NCBI GenBank assembly: GCA_963705495.1
Contig: CAVPJQ010000018.1
Span: 1-64,000, forward strand
Reading direction: 5' to 3'
DNA from: DATBVX01 sp963705495
GTDB lineage: Bacteria > Pseudomonadota > Gammaproteobacteria > Steroidobacterales > Steroidobacteraceae
DNA: 64,000 nucleotides
Shown here: piece by piece, positions 1-9,017 of the stretch
Layout: every line of letters starts with the position of its first letter
Numbering within the stretch: the stretch's first letter is position 1
The notes under the pieces: model-generated
Seen by the model: the letters and a program-made list of their open reading frames with translations, nothing else
Told to the model about the DNA's origin: nothing
Databases searched by the model: none
Made by a program: the position numbers and the translations under genes

Positions 1-45
1 GCGCAAATGCCGGACGAGGTTCGGCAAATGCCTGTAGCCGCTGGC

Positions 46-1359
46 TCAACGCGCGTGAGCGAGCTGGCCGCCGACGTAGGTCCTGAACACCGCGCGATCG
101 TCTGCCAGCGTCATGAGCAGGAACAGGCGTTCCTCGAGAGTCGCAGCCAGCGCCATGCGCCGCGCGAGTAAGGGCGTGGCGGCGAGATCGAGGACGATGA
201 AGTCGGCTTCGTTGCCGGGCCTGAAGCTTCCGATCCGGTCATCGAGATCGAGCGCGCGGGCGGCACCCAGGGTCGCGAGATAGAACGCGTTCAGCGCTGA
301 AAGACTGTGATGGCGCAGCTGCGCCACCTTGTAGGCCTCATCCAGCACGCGCAACAGGCCGAAGCTCGTGCCGCCACCGACGTCGGTGCCGAGCGCGACG
401 CGCACGCCGGCCGTGGTGGCGCGCCGCAAATCGAACAGTCCGCTGCCCATCACCAGGTTGCAGGTCGGGCAATGGACGAGGGCGGAGTGCGTTTGCGCCA
501 GGCGGGCGAGGTCCGCCGCGTCGAGCCAGATGCCATGCGCGAGGACTGAGCGGCGACGCAACAGGCCCACGTGGTCGTAAACATCGAGATAGCTGCGACG
601 TTCCGGGAAGAGTTCCGCGACCCAGGCCACTTCTTCCTCGTTTTCACCGATGTGCGTGTGGACGTAGACGTCGGGGTGCTCCTGCGCCAGGCGACCGGCC
701 GCCGCCAGCTGCTCGGGTGTAGAGGTGGGCGCGAAGCGCGGTGTGATCGCATATTGCAGGCGGTCCTTGCCATGCCAACGCTCGATCAGCGCTTTCGATT
801 CGGCGTAGCCGGAGCTCGCCGTATCGCGCAGATCCTCCGGGCAGTTGCGATCCATCATTACTTTGCCGGCGATCAGACGCATGCCGCGCGCCTGGGCAGC
901 GGTAAAAATCGCATCGACCGAGGCCGGGTGCACGCTGCCCATGACCAGCGCGGTCGTGGTGCCGTTACGCAGCAGCTCGCGGACGAAAAACTCAGCGACC
1001 TCGCGCGCATGCGCGGCATCCGCGAAACGACGCTCGGCGGGAAAGGTGTAACGCTCGAGCCATTCGAGCAGCCGTTCGCCGTGCGAGCCGATGATGTCGG
1101 TCTGCACGAAGTGCACATGCGCATCGATGAATCCGGGCATGACGAGCTTGCCCGTGCAGTCGGTGAGCGTGATCTGCGGGTCGAGTTGCGGCAGCAGTTC
1201 TGGTGCGCTGCCGACCTTGCTAATATGGCCGTCCTCCACGATCAGCAGGCCGTCTGCGTGGTATTCGTATGAGGTGCCACCGGCGACCGGGTCGTCCAGA
1301 AAGTGAAGAACCGAGCCCCGTATCGCTTCCCGCCGGGTGCGTCCCGCCTTGGTGCTCAT
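46..1359 (-). CDS. guaD: Guanine deaminase
   Basis: Converts guanine to xanthine and ammonia, the entry step for guanine into the xanthine-urate route encoded just downstream. The product is an amidohydrolase of about 437 aa. The metal-binding PGFIDAHVHF motif is near the N-terminus, HTHIGEN lies mid-protein, CPTCNLVMGSG follows, and GTDVGGGTSF, typical of guanine deaminases, is in the last third. The frame stays open to 1452, but the ATG at 1359 (MSTKAG) fits the family N-terminus better and avoids overlap with the divergent gene at 1439. The 79-bp divergent gap probably holds both promoters. The family call is sure; the exact start is less so. Confidence 0.93.
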   Translation of the reverse strand: MSTKAGRTRREAIRGSVLHFLDDPVAGGTSYEYHADGLLIVEDGHISKVGSAPELLPQLDPQITLTDCTGKLVMPGFIDAHVHFVQTDIIGSHGERLLEWLERYTFPAERRFADAAHAREVAEFFVRELLRNGTTTALVMGSVHPASVDAIFTAAQARGMRLIAGKVMMDRNCPEDLRDTASSGYAESKALIERWHGKDRLQYAITPRFAPTSTPEQLAAAGRLAQEHPDVYVHTHIGENEEEVAWVAELFPERRSYLDVYDHVGLLRRRSVLAHGIWLDAADLARLAQTHSALVHCPTCNLVMGSGLFDLRRATTAGVRVALGTDVGGGTSFGLLRVLDEAYKVAQLRHHSLSALNAFYLATLGAARALDLDDRIGSFRPGNEADFIVLDLAATPLLARRMALAATLEERLFLLMTLADDRAVFRTYVGGQLAHAR

Positions 1360-1438
1360 TTGTTCACGTCCCGTGATGCGCGCTGCCCTTCGCAACCCCA
1401 GCGGCGCAGGCGCGCATGAACTGTAGTGCAGAGGAACC

Positions 1439-2053
1439 ATGATCTCCAGCAACCCAGTGCCCGAGGCAACCGCGAGCGCCGCGGATAAGATCTACCTTAC
1501 CGCGAGCAGCCTGCTGGAGGATTCCTTTCGCCTCGCGGCCAAGATCCATCGCAGCGGGTTCACTCCGAATTTCATCGTCGGCATCTGGCGCGGCGGCACG
1601 CCGGTCGGCATCGCCATCCAGGAGTACTTCGAGTTCGCCGGCATCGAGACCGATCACATCGCGGTGCGCACGTCGGCCTACGTGGGCATCGGCCAGCGCT
1701 CCAAGACGATTCGCGTGCACGGCCTGCACTACGCCATCGAGGAGGCCAACGCGGACAACTCGCTCCTCATCGTCGATGATGTGTTCGACTCAGGTCACAG
1801 CATCGAGGCGTTGCTGCATGAGCTCTCCGCGAAGATGCGCCTCAACATGCCGCGCAACGTGCGCATCGCGACACCCTGGTACAAGCCCACCAACAACCAG
1901 ACCGCGCTCAAGCCGGACTACTACCTGCACGAGACCGACAAGTGGATCGTCTTCCCGCACGAGTTGGCCGGCCTTTCGATGCAGGAGATCGAAACCGGCA
2001 AGATCGAGCTGAAAGCGATTTTCGATCTGCTCAAGGCCGCGCGAGGCTCGTGA
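1439..2053 (+). CDS. Phosphoribosyltransferase (hypoxanthine/xanthine type)
   Basis: The 204-aa protein carries the type I PRTase PRPP-binding loop LLIVDDVFDSGHS (about residues 108-120), two acidic residues followed by D-S-G. An N-terminal FIVGIWRGGTPVG segment matches the region around the PRPP loop of such enzymes. Between guanine deaminase and xanthine dehydrogenase genes it most likely salvages hypoxanthine, xanthine or guanine to the nucleotide and so competes with degradation. The substrate is inferred from context only. It is 13 bp from uraH and on the same strand, so it probably heads the uraH-xdhAB-puuD operon. Confidence 0.82.
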   Translation: MISSNPVPEATASAADKIYLTASSLLEDSFRLAAKIHRSGFTPNFIVGIWRGGTPVGIAIQEYFEFAGIETDHIAVRTSAYVGIGQRSKTIRVHGLHYAIEEANADNSLLIVDDVFDSGHSIEALLHELSAKMRLNMPRNVRIATPWYKPTNNQTALKPDYYLHETDKWIVFPHELAGLSMQEIETGKIELKAIFDLLKAARGS

Positions 2054-2066
2054 GCCGGAGTTCAGT

Positions 2067-2420
2067 ATGGGCCGCCTGACGACACACGTTCTCGACCTCA
2101 CCCGCGGTCTGCCGGCGGCCGGCATGACGCTCGAGCTCGCCTCGCTCGCCGGCGCGACGCGCAGCGCAGTCAAGAAGGTCGCGACCAACTCAGCTGGCCG
2201 CTGTGATGCGCCGCTCCTCGAGGGCGATGCGTTCCAGCCGGGCGAATGGCAGCTCGAGTTTCACGTCGGCGATTACTTCGCGGCGCAGGGCGCGGTGCTC
2301 GACAATCCGCGCTTTCTCAACATCGTCGTCATCCGATTCGGGATCGCGAATCCCGCCCAGCATCTGCACGTCCCGCTGCTCGTGACGCCGTGGAGCTACT
2401 CGACGTATCGGGGGAGCTGA
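2067..2420 (+). CDS. uraH: 5-hydroxyisourate hydrolase (transthyretin-like)
   Basis: Hydrolyses 5-hydroxyisourate, the unstable product of urate oxidation, to OHCU. The protein is 117 aa, the usual length. It begins with the family signature GRLTTHVLDLTRGLPAAG and ends with the diagnostic C-terminal YRGS. A CCGGAG Shine-Dalgarno-like sequence precedes the ATG. It is separated from the upstream phosphoribosyltransferase by 13 bp and from xdhA by 6 bp, so it is a clear operon member. It works between PuuD and UraD, both encoded in this window. Confidence 0.95.
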   Translation: MGRLTTHVLDLTRGLPAAGMTLELASLAGATRSAVKKVATNSAGRCDAPLLEGDAFQPGEWQLEFHVGDYFAAQGAVLDNPRFLNIVVIRFGIANPAQHLHVPLLVTPWSYSTYRGS

Positions 2421-2426
2421 ATCCCG

Positions 2427-3884
2427 ATGGCAGACGGCGAACAACAGATCCGCTTCCTGCTGGACGGCGAGATCCACACCGTGGACGCGCTGCGCCCGAC
2501 AACGACGGTCCTTGAGTACCTGCGCGAGCACGTCCGGCGCTGCGGCACGAAGGAAGGCTGCGCCGAAGGCGATTGCGGCGCCTGTACGGTCGTGCTGGGC
2601 GAACTGGTCGGCGAGGAGCTCAGATTCCGCGCCGTCAACGCCTGCATCCAGTTTCTGCCCACTCTGGATGGCAAGGCGCTCTTCACGGTGGAGAGTCTCA
2701 AGAGTCGCGCCGACGGTACGCTGCATCCGGTGCAGCGTGCCATGGTCGAGTGTCACGGGTCACAGTGCGGCTTCTGCACGCCCGGTTTCGTGATGTCGCT
2801 GTATGCGCTCTATCGCACCGAGCGCGAACCGGATGACGAGCATGCCCGACAGGCGCTCTCGGGAAACCTCTGTCGCTGCACCGGCTACCGGCCGATCCTC
2901 GCCGCCGCGCGTCGTATGTACGAGTACCCGAGTGTCAGCGATTCCGACTCGGCCCTCATCAAGCAGCTTCGCGCCCTTCGCGTGACGAGCGAAAAGCGGC
3001 TCAGCTGGCAAGGGTCGAGCTATGTCGCACCGTCCACGATCGTGGAGCTCGCGCGGGCGTGCGCGGAGCGGCCGGACGCCATCATCCTCGCCGGTGGCAC
3101 GGACGTGGGCCTCTGGGTGACCAAGAAGTACATGGACCTTCCGGCACTCATCTATGTCGGCAATGTCGCGGAGCTCAAGACCATCACGCGCTCGGATGCT
3201 CATATCGATATCGGCGCGGCCGTCAGCCTGACGGATGCGTTTGCAATGCTCGAGGCCGAATATCCCGAGCTCCATGAGATTGCGCGCCGCTTTGCTTCGC
3301 CGCCGATCTGCAACGCCGGAACGCTGGGCGGGAATGTCGCGAACGGTTCGCCGATCGGGGATTCGATGCCCGCGCTCATCGCCCTGGGCGCAAGCGTGAT
3401 CCTTCAGGCCGGCGCCAAGACCCGCCGCCTGCCGCTCGAGGAGTTTTATCTCGATTACATGAAGAAGGATCTGCGTGCGGGCGAGTTCCTGGTCGCGGTG
3501 CGCGTGCCACGCGCGCGCCAGGGCCGTCTCTTGCGCAGCTACAAGATCGCCAAGCGCTTCGACCAGGACATCTCCGCGGTGTGCGCAGCCTTCTGCATCG
3601 AGCTCAAAGGCGGGAAAGTGAAAGCCGCGCGCGTCGCGTTCGGTGGCCTGGCGGCGACGCCGCGCCGCGCCCTCAAGTGTGAGCAGGCGCTGATCGGCGC
3701 ACCCTGGGACGCCGCGGGCGTTGCGAAGGCGGCACGGGCGCTCGCCAAGGAATTCAAGCCGCTCACCGACATGCGGGCTTCCGAGCACTACCGCACGCAG
3801 GTGGCGGCGAACCTGCTGCAGCGCTTTTATGCTGAGGTGTCGCACCCGGATCGACCCGTGAGCGTGTGGAGTCATGTCAGCTAA
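2427..3884 (+). CDS. xdhA: Xanthine dehydrogenase small subunit (2Fe-2S and FAD)
   Basis: Iron-sulfur/FAD subunit that passes electrons from the molybdenum site to NAD. At 485 aa it has two [2Fe-2S] domains: the plant-ferredoxin type with CGTKEGCAEGDCGAC, then the helical domain with CHGSQCGFC and NLCRCTGYRP. The CO-dehydrogenase-type FAD domain follows (AGGTDVGLW and NAGTLGGNVANGSPIGDSMP). This is the two-gene XdhA/XdhB layout. The start is preceded by GGGGAG and the 3' end overlaps xdhB by 11 nt. No xdhC Moco-insertion gene is seen in the window. Confidence 0.95.
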   Translation: MADGEQQIRFLLDGEIHTVDALRPTTTVLEYLREHVRRCGTKEGCAEGDCGACTVVLGELVGEELRFRAVNACIQFLPTLDGKALFTVESLKSRADGTLHPVQRAMVECHGSQCGFCTPGFVMSLYALYRTEREPDDEHARQALSGNLCRCTGYRPILAAARRMYEYPSVSDSDSALIKQLRALRVTSEKRLSWQGSSYVAPSTIVELARACAERPDAIILAGGTDVGLWVTKKYMDLPALIYVGNVAELKTITRSDAHIDIGAAVSLTDAFAMLEAEYPELHEIARRFASPPICNAGTLGGNVANGSPIGDSMPALIALGASVILQAGAKTRRLPLEEFYLDYMKKDLRAGEFLVAVRVPRARQGRLLRSYKIAKRFDQDISAVCAAFCIELKGGKVKAARVAFGGLAATPRRALKCEQALIGAPWDAAGVAKAARALAKEFKPLTDMRASEHYRTQVAANLLQRFYAEVSHPDRPVSVWSHVS

Positions 3885-6234
3885 CGGCAGGGCACGCGGC
3901 GTCGGGCCGATCGAGGGCGGAGTGGGTGAGGCCATCCCGCATGAGAGTGCTCACCTGCATGTCAGCGGCGAGGCGCTCTACACCGATGACCTCCCGCTGC
4001 CGGAAGGCTCACTCCATGCGGCGATCGGCGTCAGCGAGCGTGCGCATGCGCGCCTGCGCAAAGTCGACCTGAGTCGCGTACGCGCGGCGCCGGGTGTCGT
4101 TGCGGTGTTCACCGCGGAGGACATTCCGGGCGAGAACAATCATGGTCCCGTGGTGCATGACGATCCGATCTTCGCTGAGGACACGGTCGAATATGCCGGC
4201 CAATCACTCTTCGCCGTGGTCGCCGAATCGGTCGACGCCGCCCGCCGTGCGGCACGACTCGCTGTCGTTGAATACGAGGACCTGGAGCCGATCCTCGATG
4301 TGAAGACGGCGCTCGCGCGCCAATCGTTCGTGATGCCGACGCGCACACTGAAGCGCGGCGATCCTGACGCGAAGCTGCGCAGTGCGCCGCATCGACTGAG
4401 TGGCTCTTTTTCCGTCGGTGGCCAGGAGCACTTCTACCTCGAGGGGCAGATCGCGGTCGCACTGCCGGGCGAGGACGGCACGATGCTGGTCCACAGCTCG
4501 ACGCAGCATCCGAGCGAAGTGCAGCGCCTCGTCGCTCACTGCCTCGGCGTCCCGGCCAAGGATGTCGTCGTCCACTGCCGACGCATGGGCGGAGGATTCG
4601 GCGGCAAGGAAACTCAGCCCGCATTGCTCGCCTGCATCGCGGCGCTCGGTGCGCGCAAGACGGGTCGGCCGGTCAAGCTGAGGCTCGATCGCGATCTCGA
4701 CATGCTGATCACCGGCAAGCGTCATCCCTTCGACCTGAGCTATGACGCCGGCTTCGACGAGGAGGGGCGCATTCTCGGCATTCGCATGACGATGGCGTCC
4801 AATTGCGGGCGCTCGGCGGATCTGTCCGAGGCCGTCAACGTGCGCGCGATGTTTCACGGCGACAACTGCTACTACCTGTCGGATGTCGAGATCGTGTCGC
4901 ATCGCTGCAAGACGCACCAGCCGTCGCACACCGCGTTCCGCGGCTTCGGCGGTCCGCAGGGAATGCTGCTGATCGAGAACGTCATGGATGACATCGCGCG
5001 AGCGCTCGGCAAGGACCCGCTCGAAGTCCGTCGGATCAACTACTACGGTCGAGATGGGCGCAACGTGACGCCCTACGGCATGAAGGTCGAGGACAACATT
5101 CTCGAGCGGCTCACCGACGAGCTGGTCCGGAGCGCGAGCTACCAGGAGCGCCGCGAGGCGGTGGCGAAGTTCAACGCCGGAAGCGAGATCCTCAAGAAGG
5201 GCCTTGCGCTCACCCCGGTGAAATTCGGAATTTCATTCACGGCCACTCACCTCAATCAGGCGGGCGCACTGCTCCACGTCTACCTGGACGGCTCGGTTCT
5301 GCTCAATCACGGCGGCACCGAGATGGGGCAGGGGCTGCATACCAAGGTAGCTCAGGTCGTCGCCGAGGAATTGCAGATCGACATCGCACGCATTCGCTGC
5401 ACCGCCACCGACACGAGCAAGGTGCCGAACACCTCGGCGACCGCGGCATCCTCGAGCAGCGATCTCAATGGCAAGGCGGCCGAGGCCGCGGCGCGCACCA
5501 TCAAGACGCGCCTGATCGAGTTCGCCGCCGTGAAGTACGGCGTCTCTGAGCAGGCCGTGCAGTTCAAGGACGGACAGGTGCGCGTGGGCGACAAGACGAC
5601 GCTCACCTTCGCCGAGCTGGTGAACCAGGCGTATCACGCGCGCGTGTCGCTGTCGTCCACGGGCTTCTACGCGACACCGAAGATCAACTACGACGTGAAG
5701 ACGCTCACCGGCCGGCCATTCTTCTATTTCTGTTACGGCGCGGCGATTTCCGAGGTGATCATCGATTCGCTCACGGGCGAATCGCGCCTGCTGCGCGTCG
5801 ACATCCTGCATGATGTCGGCCGCTCGCTGAATCCCGCCATCGACATGGGGCAGGTGGAAGGCGGCTTCGTGCAGGGCGTGGGATGGCTCACCAGCGAAGA
5901 GCTGTGGTGGGACCCTGAGGGCAGGCTCATGACTCACGCGCCGTCGACGTACAAGATTCCGACCGCCTTCGACTGGCCGCAGACCTTCAATGTGAACCTG
6001 ATCCCCTGGGGCGAAAACCGCGAGGACAGCATTTATCGATCCAAAGCGGTGGGCGAGCCGCCGCTGATGCTGGCGATGTCGGTGTTCTACGCGATCCGTG
6101 ACGCCATTGCCGCTTGTGCAGGTGGCGCGCGGCCGCAACTCGATGCGCCCGCGACTCCCGAGCGCATCCTGCAGGCGATCGATGAGCTGCGGGCGCAGCA
6201 GGCTTCGGGATCGGGCAAGCGCCGTACGGTCTGA
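3874..6234 (+). CDS. xdhB: Xanthine dehydrogenase large (molybdopterin) subunit
   Basis: The catalytic subunit hydroxylates hypoxanthine and xanthine to urate. The 786-aa protein shows the Moco-binding signatures GGGFGGKETQ, TAFRGFGGPQG and GTEMGQGLHTK. The conserved KAVGEPPLML near the C-terminus carries the active-site glutamate of the family. It begins inside the end of xdhA (11-nt overlap), which implies translational coupling. The puuD start follows 15 bp later. Length and motifs are normal for XdhB and nothing looks damaged. Confidence 0.95.
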   Translation: MSANGRARGVGPIEGGVGEAIPHESAHLHVSGEALYTDDLPLPEGSLHAAIGVSERAHARLRKVDLSRVRAAPGVVAVFTAEDIPGENNHGPVVHDDPIFAEDTVEYAGQSLFAVVAESVDAARRAARLAVVEYEDLEPILDVKTALARQSFVMPTRTLKRGDPDAKLRSAPHRLSGSFSVGGQEHFYLEGQIAVALPGEDGTMLVHSSTQHPSEVQRLVAHCLGVPAKDVVVHCRRMGGGFGGKETQPALLACIAALGARKTGRPVKLRLDRDLDMLITGKRHPFDLSYDAGFDEEGRILGIRMTMASNCGRSADLSEAVNVRAMFHGDNCYYLSDVEIVSHRCKTHQPSHTAFRGFGGPQGMLLIENVMDDIARALGKDPLEVRRINYYGRDGRNVTPYGMKVEDNILERLTDELVRSASYQERREAVAKFNAGSEILKKGLALTPVKFGISFTATHLNQAGALLHVYLDGSVLLNHGGTEMGQGLHTKVAQVVAEELQIDIARIRCTATDTSKVPNTSATAASSSSDLNGKAAEAAARTIKTRLIEFAAVKYGVSEQAVQFKDGQVRVGDKTTLTFAELVNQAYHARVSLSSTGFYATPKINYDVKTLTGRPFFYFCYGAAISEVIIDSLTGESRLLRVDILHDVGRSLNPAIDMGQVEGGFVQGVGWLTSEELWWDPEGRLMTHAPSTYKIPTAFDWPQTFNVNLIPWGENREDSIYRSKAVGEPPLMLAMSVFYAIRDAIAACAGGARPQLDAPATPERILQAIDELRAQQASGSGKRRTV

Positions 6235-6249
6235 CACGCGACCTCACCG

Positions 6250-7449
6250 ATGGCCATCGACGTTTATCTCGCCGACTGGCTCAGTCTGATCCTGCGCTGG
6301 GCGCACATCATCACTGGCATCGCCTGGATCGGCTCCTCGTTCTATTTCATCTGGCTGGATGCGCGCCTCAATGTGCCGCCGCGCGACCCGGAGAACCCCG
6401 ACGTCGCGGGCGACCTGTGGGCGGTCCACGGCGGCGGCTTCTATCACGCACAGAAGTACAAGGTTGCCCCTGCGCAGCTGCCGGAGCCGCTGCACTGGTT
6501 CAAGTGGGAGGCGTATTTCACGTGGATGACGGGCTTCGCGCTGTTCATCGTCGTCTACTACTTGAACGCCGAAGCGATGCTGATCGATCCGGCAGTCCTG
6601 CCGCTGAGTCCCGCCGAGGCCGCGATCCTCAGCGTGGCTCTGCTCCTCGCCGGCTGGTTGCTGTACGACGGCCTGTGTCGCCTCGACCTGGGGAACACGA
6701 CCTTCTCGGTGCTGGGCACAGTGCTGCTGCTGGTACTCTGCTGGGGCGTGAGTCACCTCTACACCGGTCGCGGCGCCTACATGCAGATCGGCGCCATGCT
6801 CGGCACGATCATGGCCGCCAACGTTTTCTTCAACATCATTCCATCGCAGAAGCAAATGGTCGCGGCCAAGCTCAGGGGCGAGCAGCCGGACGCGCGCCTC
6901 GGCGCGCGCGCCAAGCAACGCTCGGTGCACAACAACTACCTGACGCTGCCGGTGGTCTTCGCGATGCTGAGCACGCACTTCGCCTTCACGTACGCGCATG
7001 CCTACAACTGGCTGGTGCTGTTCGTGATCTTCGGCGCAGGGATGCTGGTGCGGCACTACTTCAATCTGCGCAACCAGGGCCGGAATGTCGTCGCGCTGCC
7101 CATCGCGGCATTGGTGATCGGCATCGTACTCGCGTGGGCGATCGCGCCGCGCAGGCCAGTGGCCGCTTCAGCGGCGGCCGCTGCGGCATCGTTTGACGAG
7201 GTGCACCGGATCATCGCGGCACGTTGCGTCACCTGCCACTCGGCGCGACCCACGCATCCGACGGCGCCAGTCGCAGCCGCCGGCGTGATGTTCGATACAC
7301 CGCGCGACATCCTGGTGCGCGCACCGCGAATCTTCGAGCGCGTGGTCGTGACTCAAACCATGCCGCTCGCGAATCTGACGCAGATGACAGCCGAGGAACG
7401 CGCCACCATCGCCACGTGGTACGCCCACGGCGCGCACGGTGAGGAGTAA
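6250..7449 (+). CDS. puuD: Membrane urate hydroxylase PuuD with C-terminal cytochrome c
   Basis: Oxidises urate to 5-hydroxyisourate at the membrane and replaces soluble uricase. The 399-aa protein has a multi-spanning N-terminal part with the family segments WAHIITGIAWIGSSFYFIWL and GGGFYHAQKY, a tract around FFNIIPSQKQMVAAKLRG, then a single c-type haem site CVTCH near residue 325 in a C-terminal domain. Electrons are therefore likely passed to the respiratory chain instead of to O2 as H2O2. It closes the forward part of the operon and ends 9 bp from the convergent allA stop. No terminator-like hairpin is visible in that gap. Confidence 0.93.
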   Translation: MAIDVYLADWLSLILRWAHIITGIAWIGSSFYFIWLDARLNVPPRDPENPDVAGDLWAVHGGGFYHAQKYKVAPAQLPEPLHWFKWEAYFTWMTGFALFIVVYYLNAEAMLIDPAVLPLSPAEAAILSVALLLAGWLLYDGLCRLDLGNTTFSVLGTVLLLVLCWGVSHLYTGRGAYMQIGAMLGTIMAANVFFNIIPSQKQMVAAKLRGEQPDARLGARAKQRSVHNNYLTLPVVFAMLSTHFAFTYAHAYNWLVLFVIFGAGMLVRHYFNLRNQGRNVVALPIAALVIGIVLAWAIAPRRPVAASAAAAAASFDEVHRIIAARCVTCHSARPTHPTAPVAAAGVMFDTPRDILVRAPRIFERVVVTQTMPLANLTQMTAEERATIATWYAHGAHGEE

Positions 7450-7458
7450 AGCGCGGAT

Positions 7459-7971
7459 CTACGACGACGGCGGTTGCAGCAGCAGCCGGTCGCGCTCGAA
7501 AAAGAACTCATCGCAATTCGCACCGGGGCCGACACGATCGACCACGAGGAACTCGCTGGGGTTCTCGAGCGCAATCACCGGGTGATGCCAGGTGCCGCGG
7601 CGGTAGTTGACCCCCTGCGCCCCATTGGTCACGAACGCGCGCACGCTCGCGCGATCCACGTGCTCACCGGGCGGCGCGACCACTACGAGAAAGGGCGCGG
7701 CGCTCAAGGGCATGAAGAGCTGGCTGGACAGTGGATGCCGTTCGAGCATTGCGATCGCGAGCGGCAACTCGTACGGGACGACGCGATACAGGCTCACCTG
7801 CGTTCGCCCGCCGTCGGCGCTGACCTCGATCTCGGTGAGCTCGCGGTACTGCCGCGTCGTCCCGCTGTTGATCACATCGAAAGCGTCCGCCGCTTCGATG
7901 ACATCACCGAACGCGGCAAAGCCGGCGCGCGTCAACGGCTCGGGTCGAAGCGATTGCGCCCCGCCAGTCAC
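7459..7971 (-). CDS. allA: Ureidoglycolate lyase
   Basis: Splits ureidoglycolate into glyoxylate and urea, the last pathway step in this window. The 170-aa cupin-fold protein has family blocks GFAAFGDVIE, the RGTWHHPVIAL metal/substrate region and FLVVDRVG near the C-terminus. It starts with GTG at 7971, and its start overlaps the stop of the upstream allantoicase by 4 nt (GTGA). The two form a translationally coupled pair convergent to puuD. Confidence 0.93.
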   Translation of the reverse strand: MTGGAQSLRPEPLTRAGFAAFGDVIEAADAFDVINSGTTRQYRELTEIEVSADGGRTQVSLYRVVPYELPLAIAMLERHPLSSQLFMPLSAAPFLVVVAPPGEHVDRASVRAFVTNGAQGVNYRRGTWHHPVIALENPSEFLVVDRVGPGANCDEFFFERDRLLLQPPSS

Positions 7972-8972
7972 GTGTGCGCGATGCTCCCGTAGAGCCGCAA
8001 GCGGGAAACGCCGCCGTCCGGGTGCAGGTTCAAGCGCACGTGCGAGACGGGACCCAGACGCGCGAGCTCGGATTTGAACCGGTGCTGATGATCGGCGCGC
8101 ATCGGTTGCTCAGGCAGCAGCAGCGGCCAGGTTGCGCTCGCATTCTCGAGTGCCTCAGTGGCGATATCGTCGATCAGCGCGGCCTGCAACGAGACCCGGT
8201 CGGGGAAATTGCCGCGGAAATGGGCGGTGTCGACTTCCACTTCGTCGATCGTTCCCGGTCGGCCCAGACGCAGGATCGCCCAGTCGTGGCCCGGCTCGCG
8301 CCGGCGCCGCGTCTCCCAGCCGTCACCCATGTTGATGCCGCGTCCAGGACGATTGAGGTTACCGATCTGCCCGTAGTGCTGATCGTTCGCGATCAGGCCG
8401 ACGCCGCCATTCTCCACGGCGAACAGGTCGATGCGATGCGTGCCGATCTTGTGCCAATCCGGTCGCACGTCGCCCCACACGCGCAGGCGCGCGATGCCAC
8501 CGTCCGGAAAAATGTTGAGACGCAGGAATCTCCAGCACTCGCGGTTCTCGATCGGAAAGGGGTTGTGGCGATTGCCTTGCAGTGCGCTGGGCGGGAGCAG
8601 GGTAGTCCAGCGCGCGTCCGGCTTGAGCGCATCAGGATCGTCCGTCGCCTCGACCGACGCCTGCGGCGGAAAATTGCCGGTGAAGTACCGCGTGTCGAGA
8701 TCGATGAGCCGGATGACACCGCGCAGACCCAGCCGGATGATCGCCGCATCGTGACCACCGCCGCGTCGACGACGCGATTCCCAGCCGTCCATCCACTGGC
8801 CATGCGCATCGAACGTGCCGGGACGCGACACGGGCTCGGCGCGACTCAGCATGCGTTCCTTGGCGGCGAAGAATTCGTCGGTGACCCAGAGCACTTCGGC
8901 GCCGAGCGCATCTTCCGCCAGGTTGACGAGTCCGCCGGGAACCTCGCTGCTCATCGCTGACGCCGTGCTCAT
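7968..8972 (-). CDS. alc: Allantoicase
   Basis: Hydrolyses allantoate to ureidoglycolate and urea. The 334-aa protein contains the two tandem jelly-roll repeats of allantoicase: DGWESRRRRGGGHDAAIIRLG and its second copy DGWETRRRREPGHDWAILRLG, each followed by a FTGNFP/FRGNFP block and a FPDGG or HPDGG block. The frame stays open far upstream (to 9935), but that extension lies over puuE and has no family match. The ATG at 8972 (MSTASAM) gives the normal length, and an ATG at 8954 is an alternative. Only 45 bp separate it from divergent puuE. Confidence 0.92.
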   Translation of the reverse strand: MSTASAMSSEVPGGLVNLAEDALGAEVLWVTDEFFAAKERMLSRAEPVSRPGTFDAHGQWMDGWESRRRRGGGHDAAIIRLGLRGVIRLIDLDTRYFTGNFPPQASVEATDDPDALKPDARWTTLLPPSALQGNRHNPFPIENRECWRFLRLNIFPDGGIARLRVWGDVRPDWHKIGTHRIDLFAVENGGVGLIANDQHYGQIGNLNRPGRGINMGDGWETRRRREPGHDWAILRLGRPGTIDEVEVDTAHFRGNFPDRVSLQAALIDDIATEALENASATWPLLLPEQPMRADHQHRFKSELARLGPVSHVRLNLHPDGGVSRLRLYGSIAHT

Positions 8973-9017
8973 CTGGCCGAACCGCTTGAAGTGTAATATG
9001 TTTCCCGAGCACCTCAA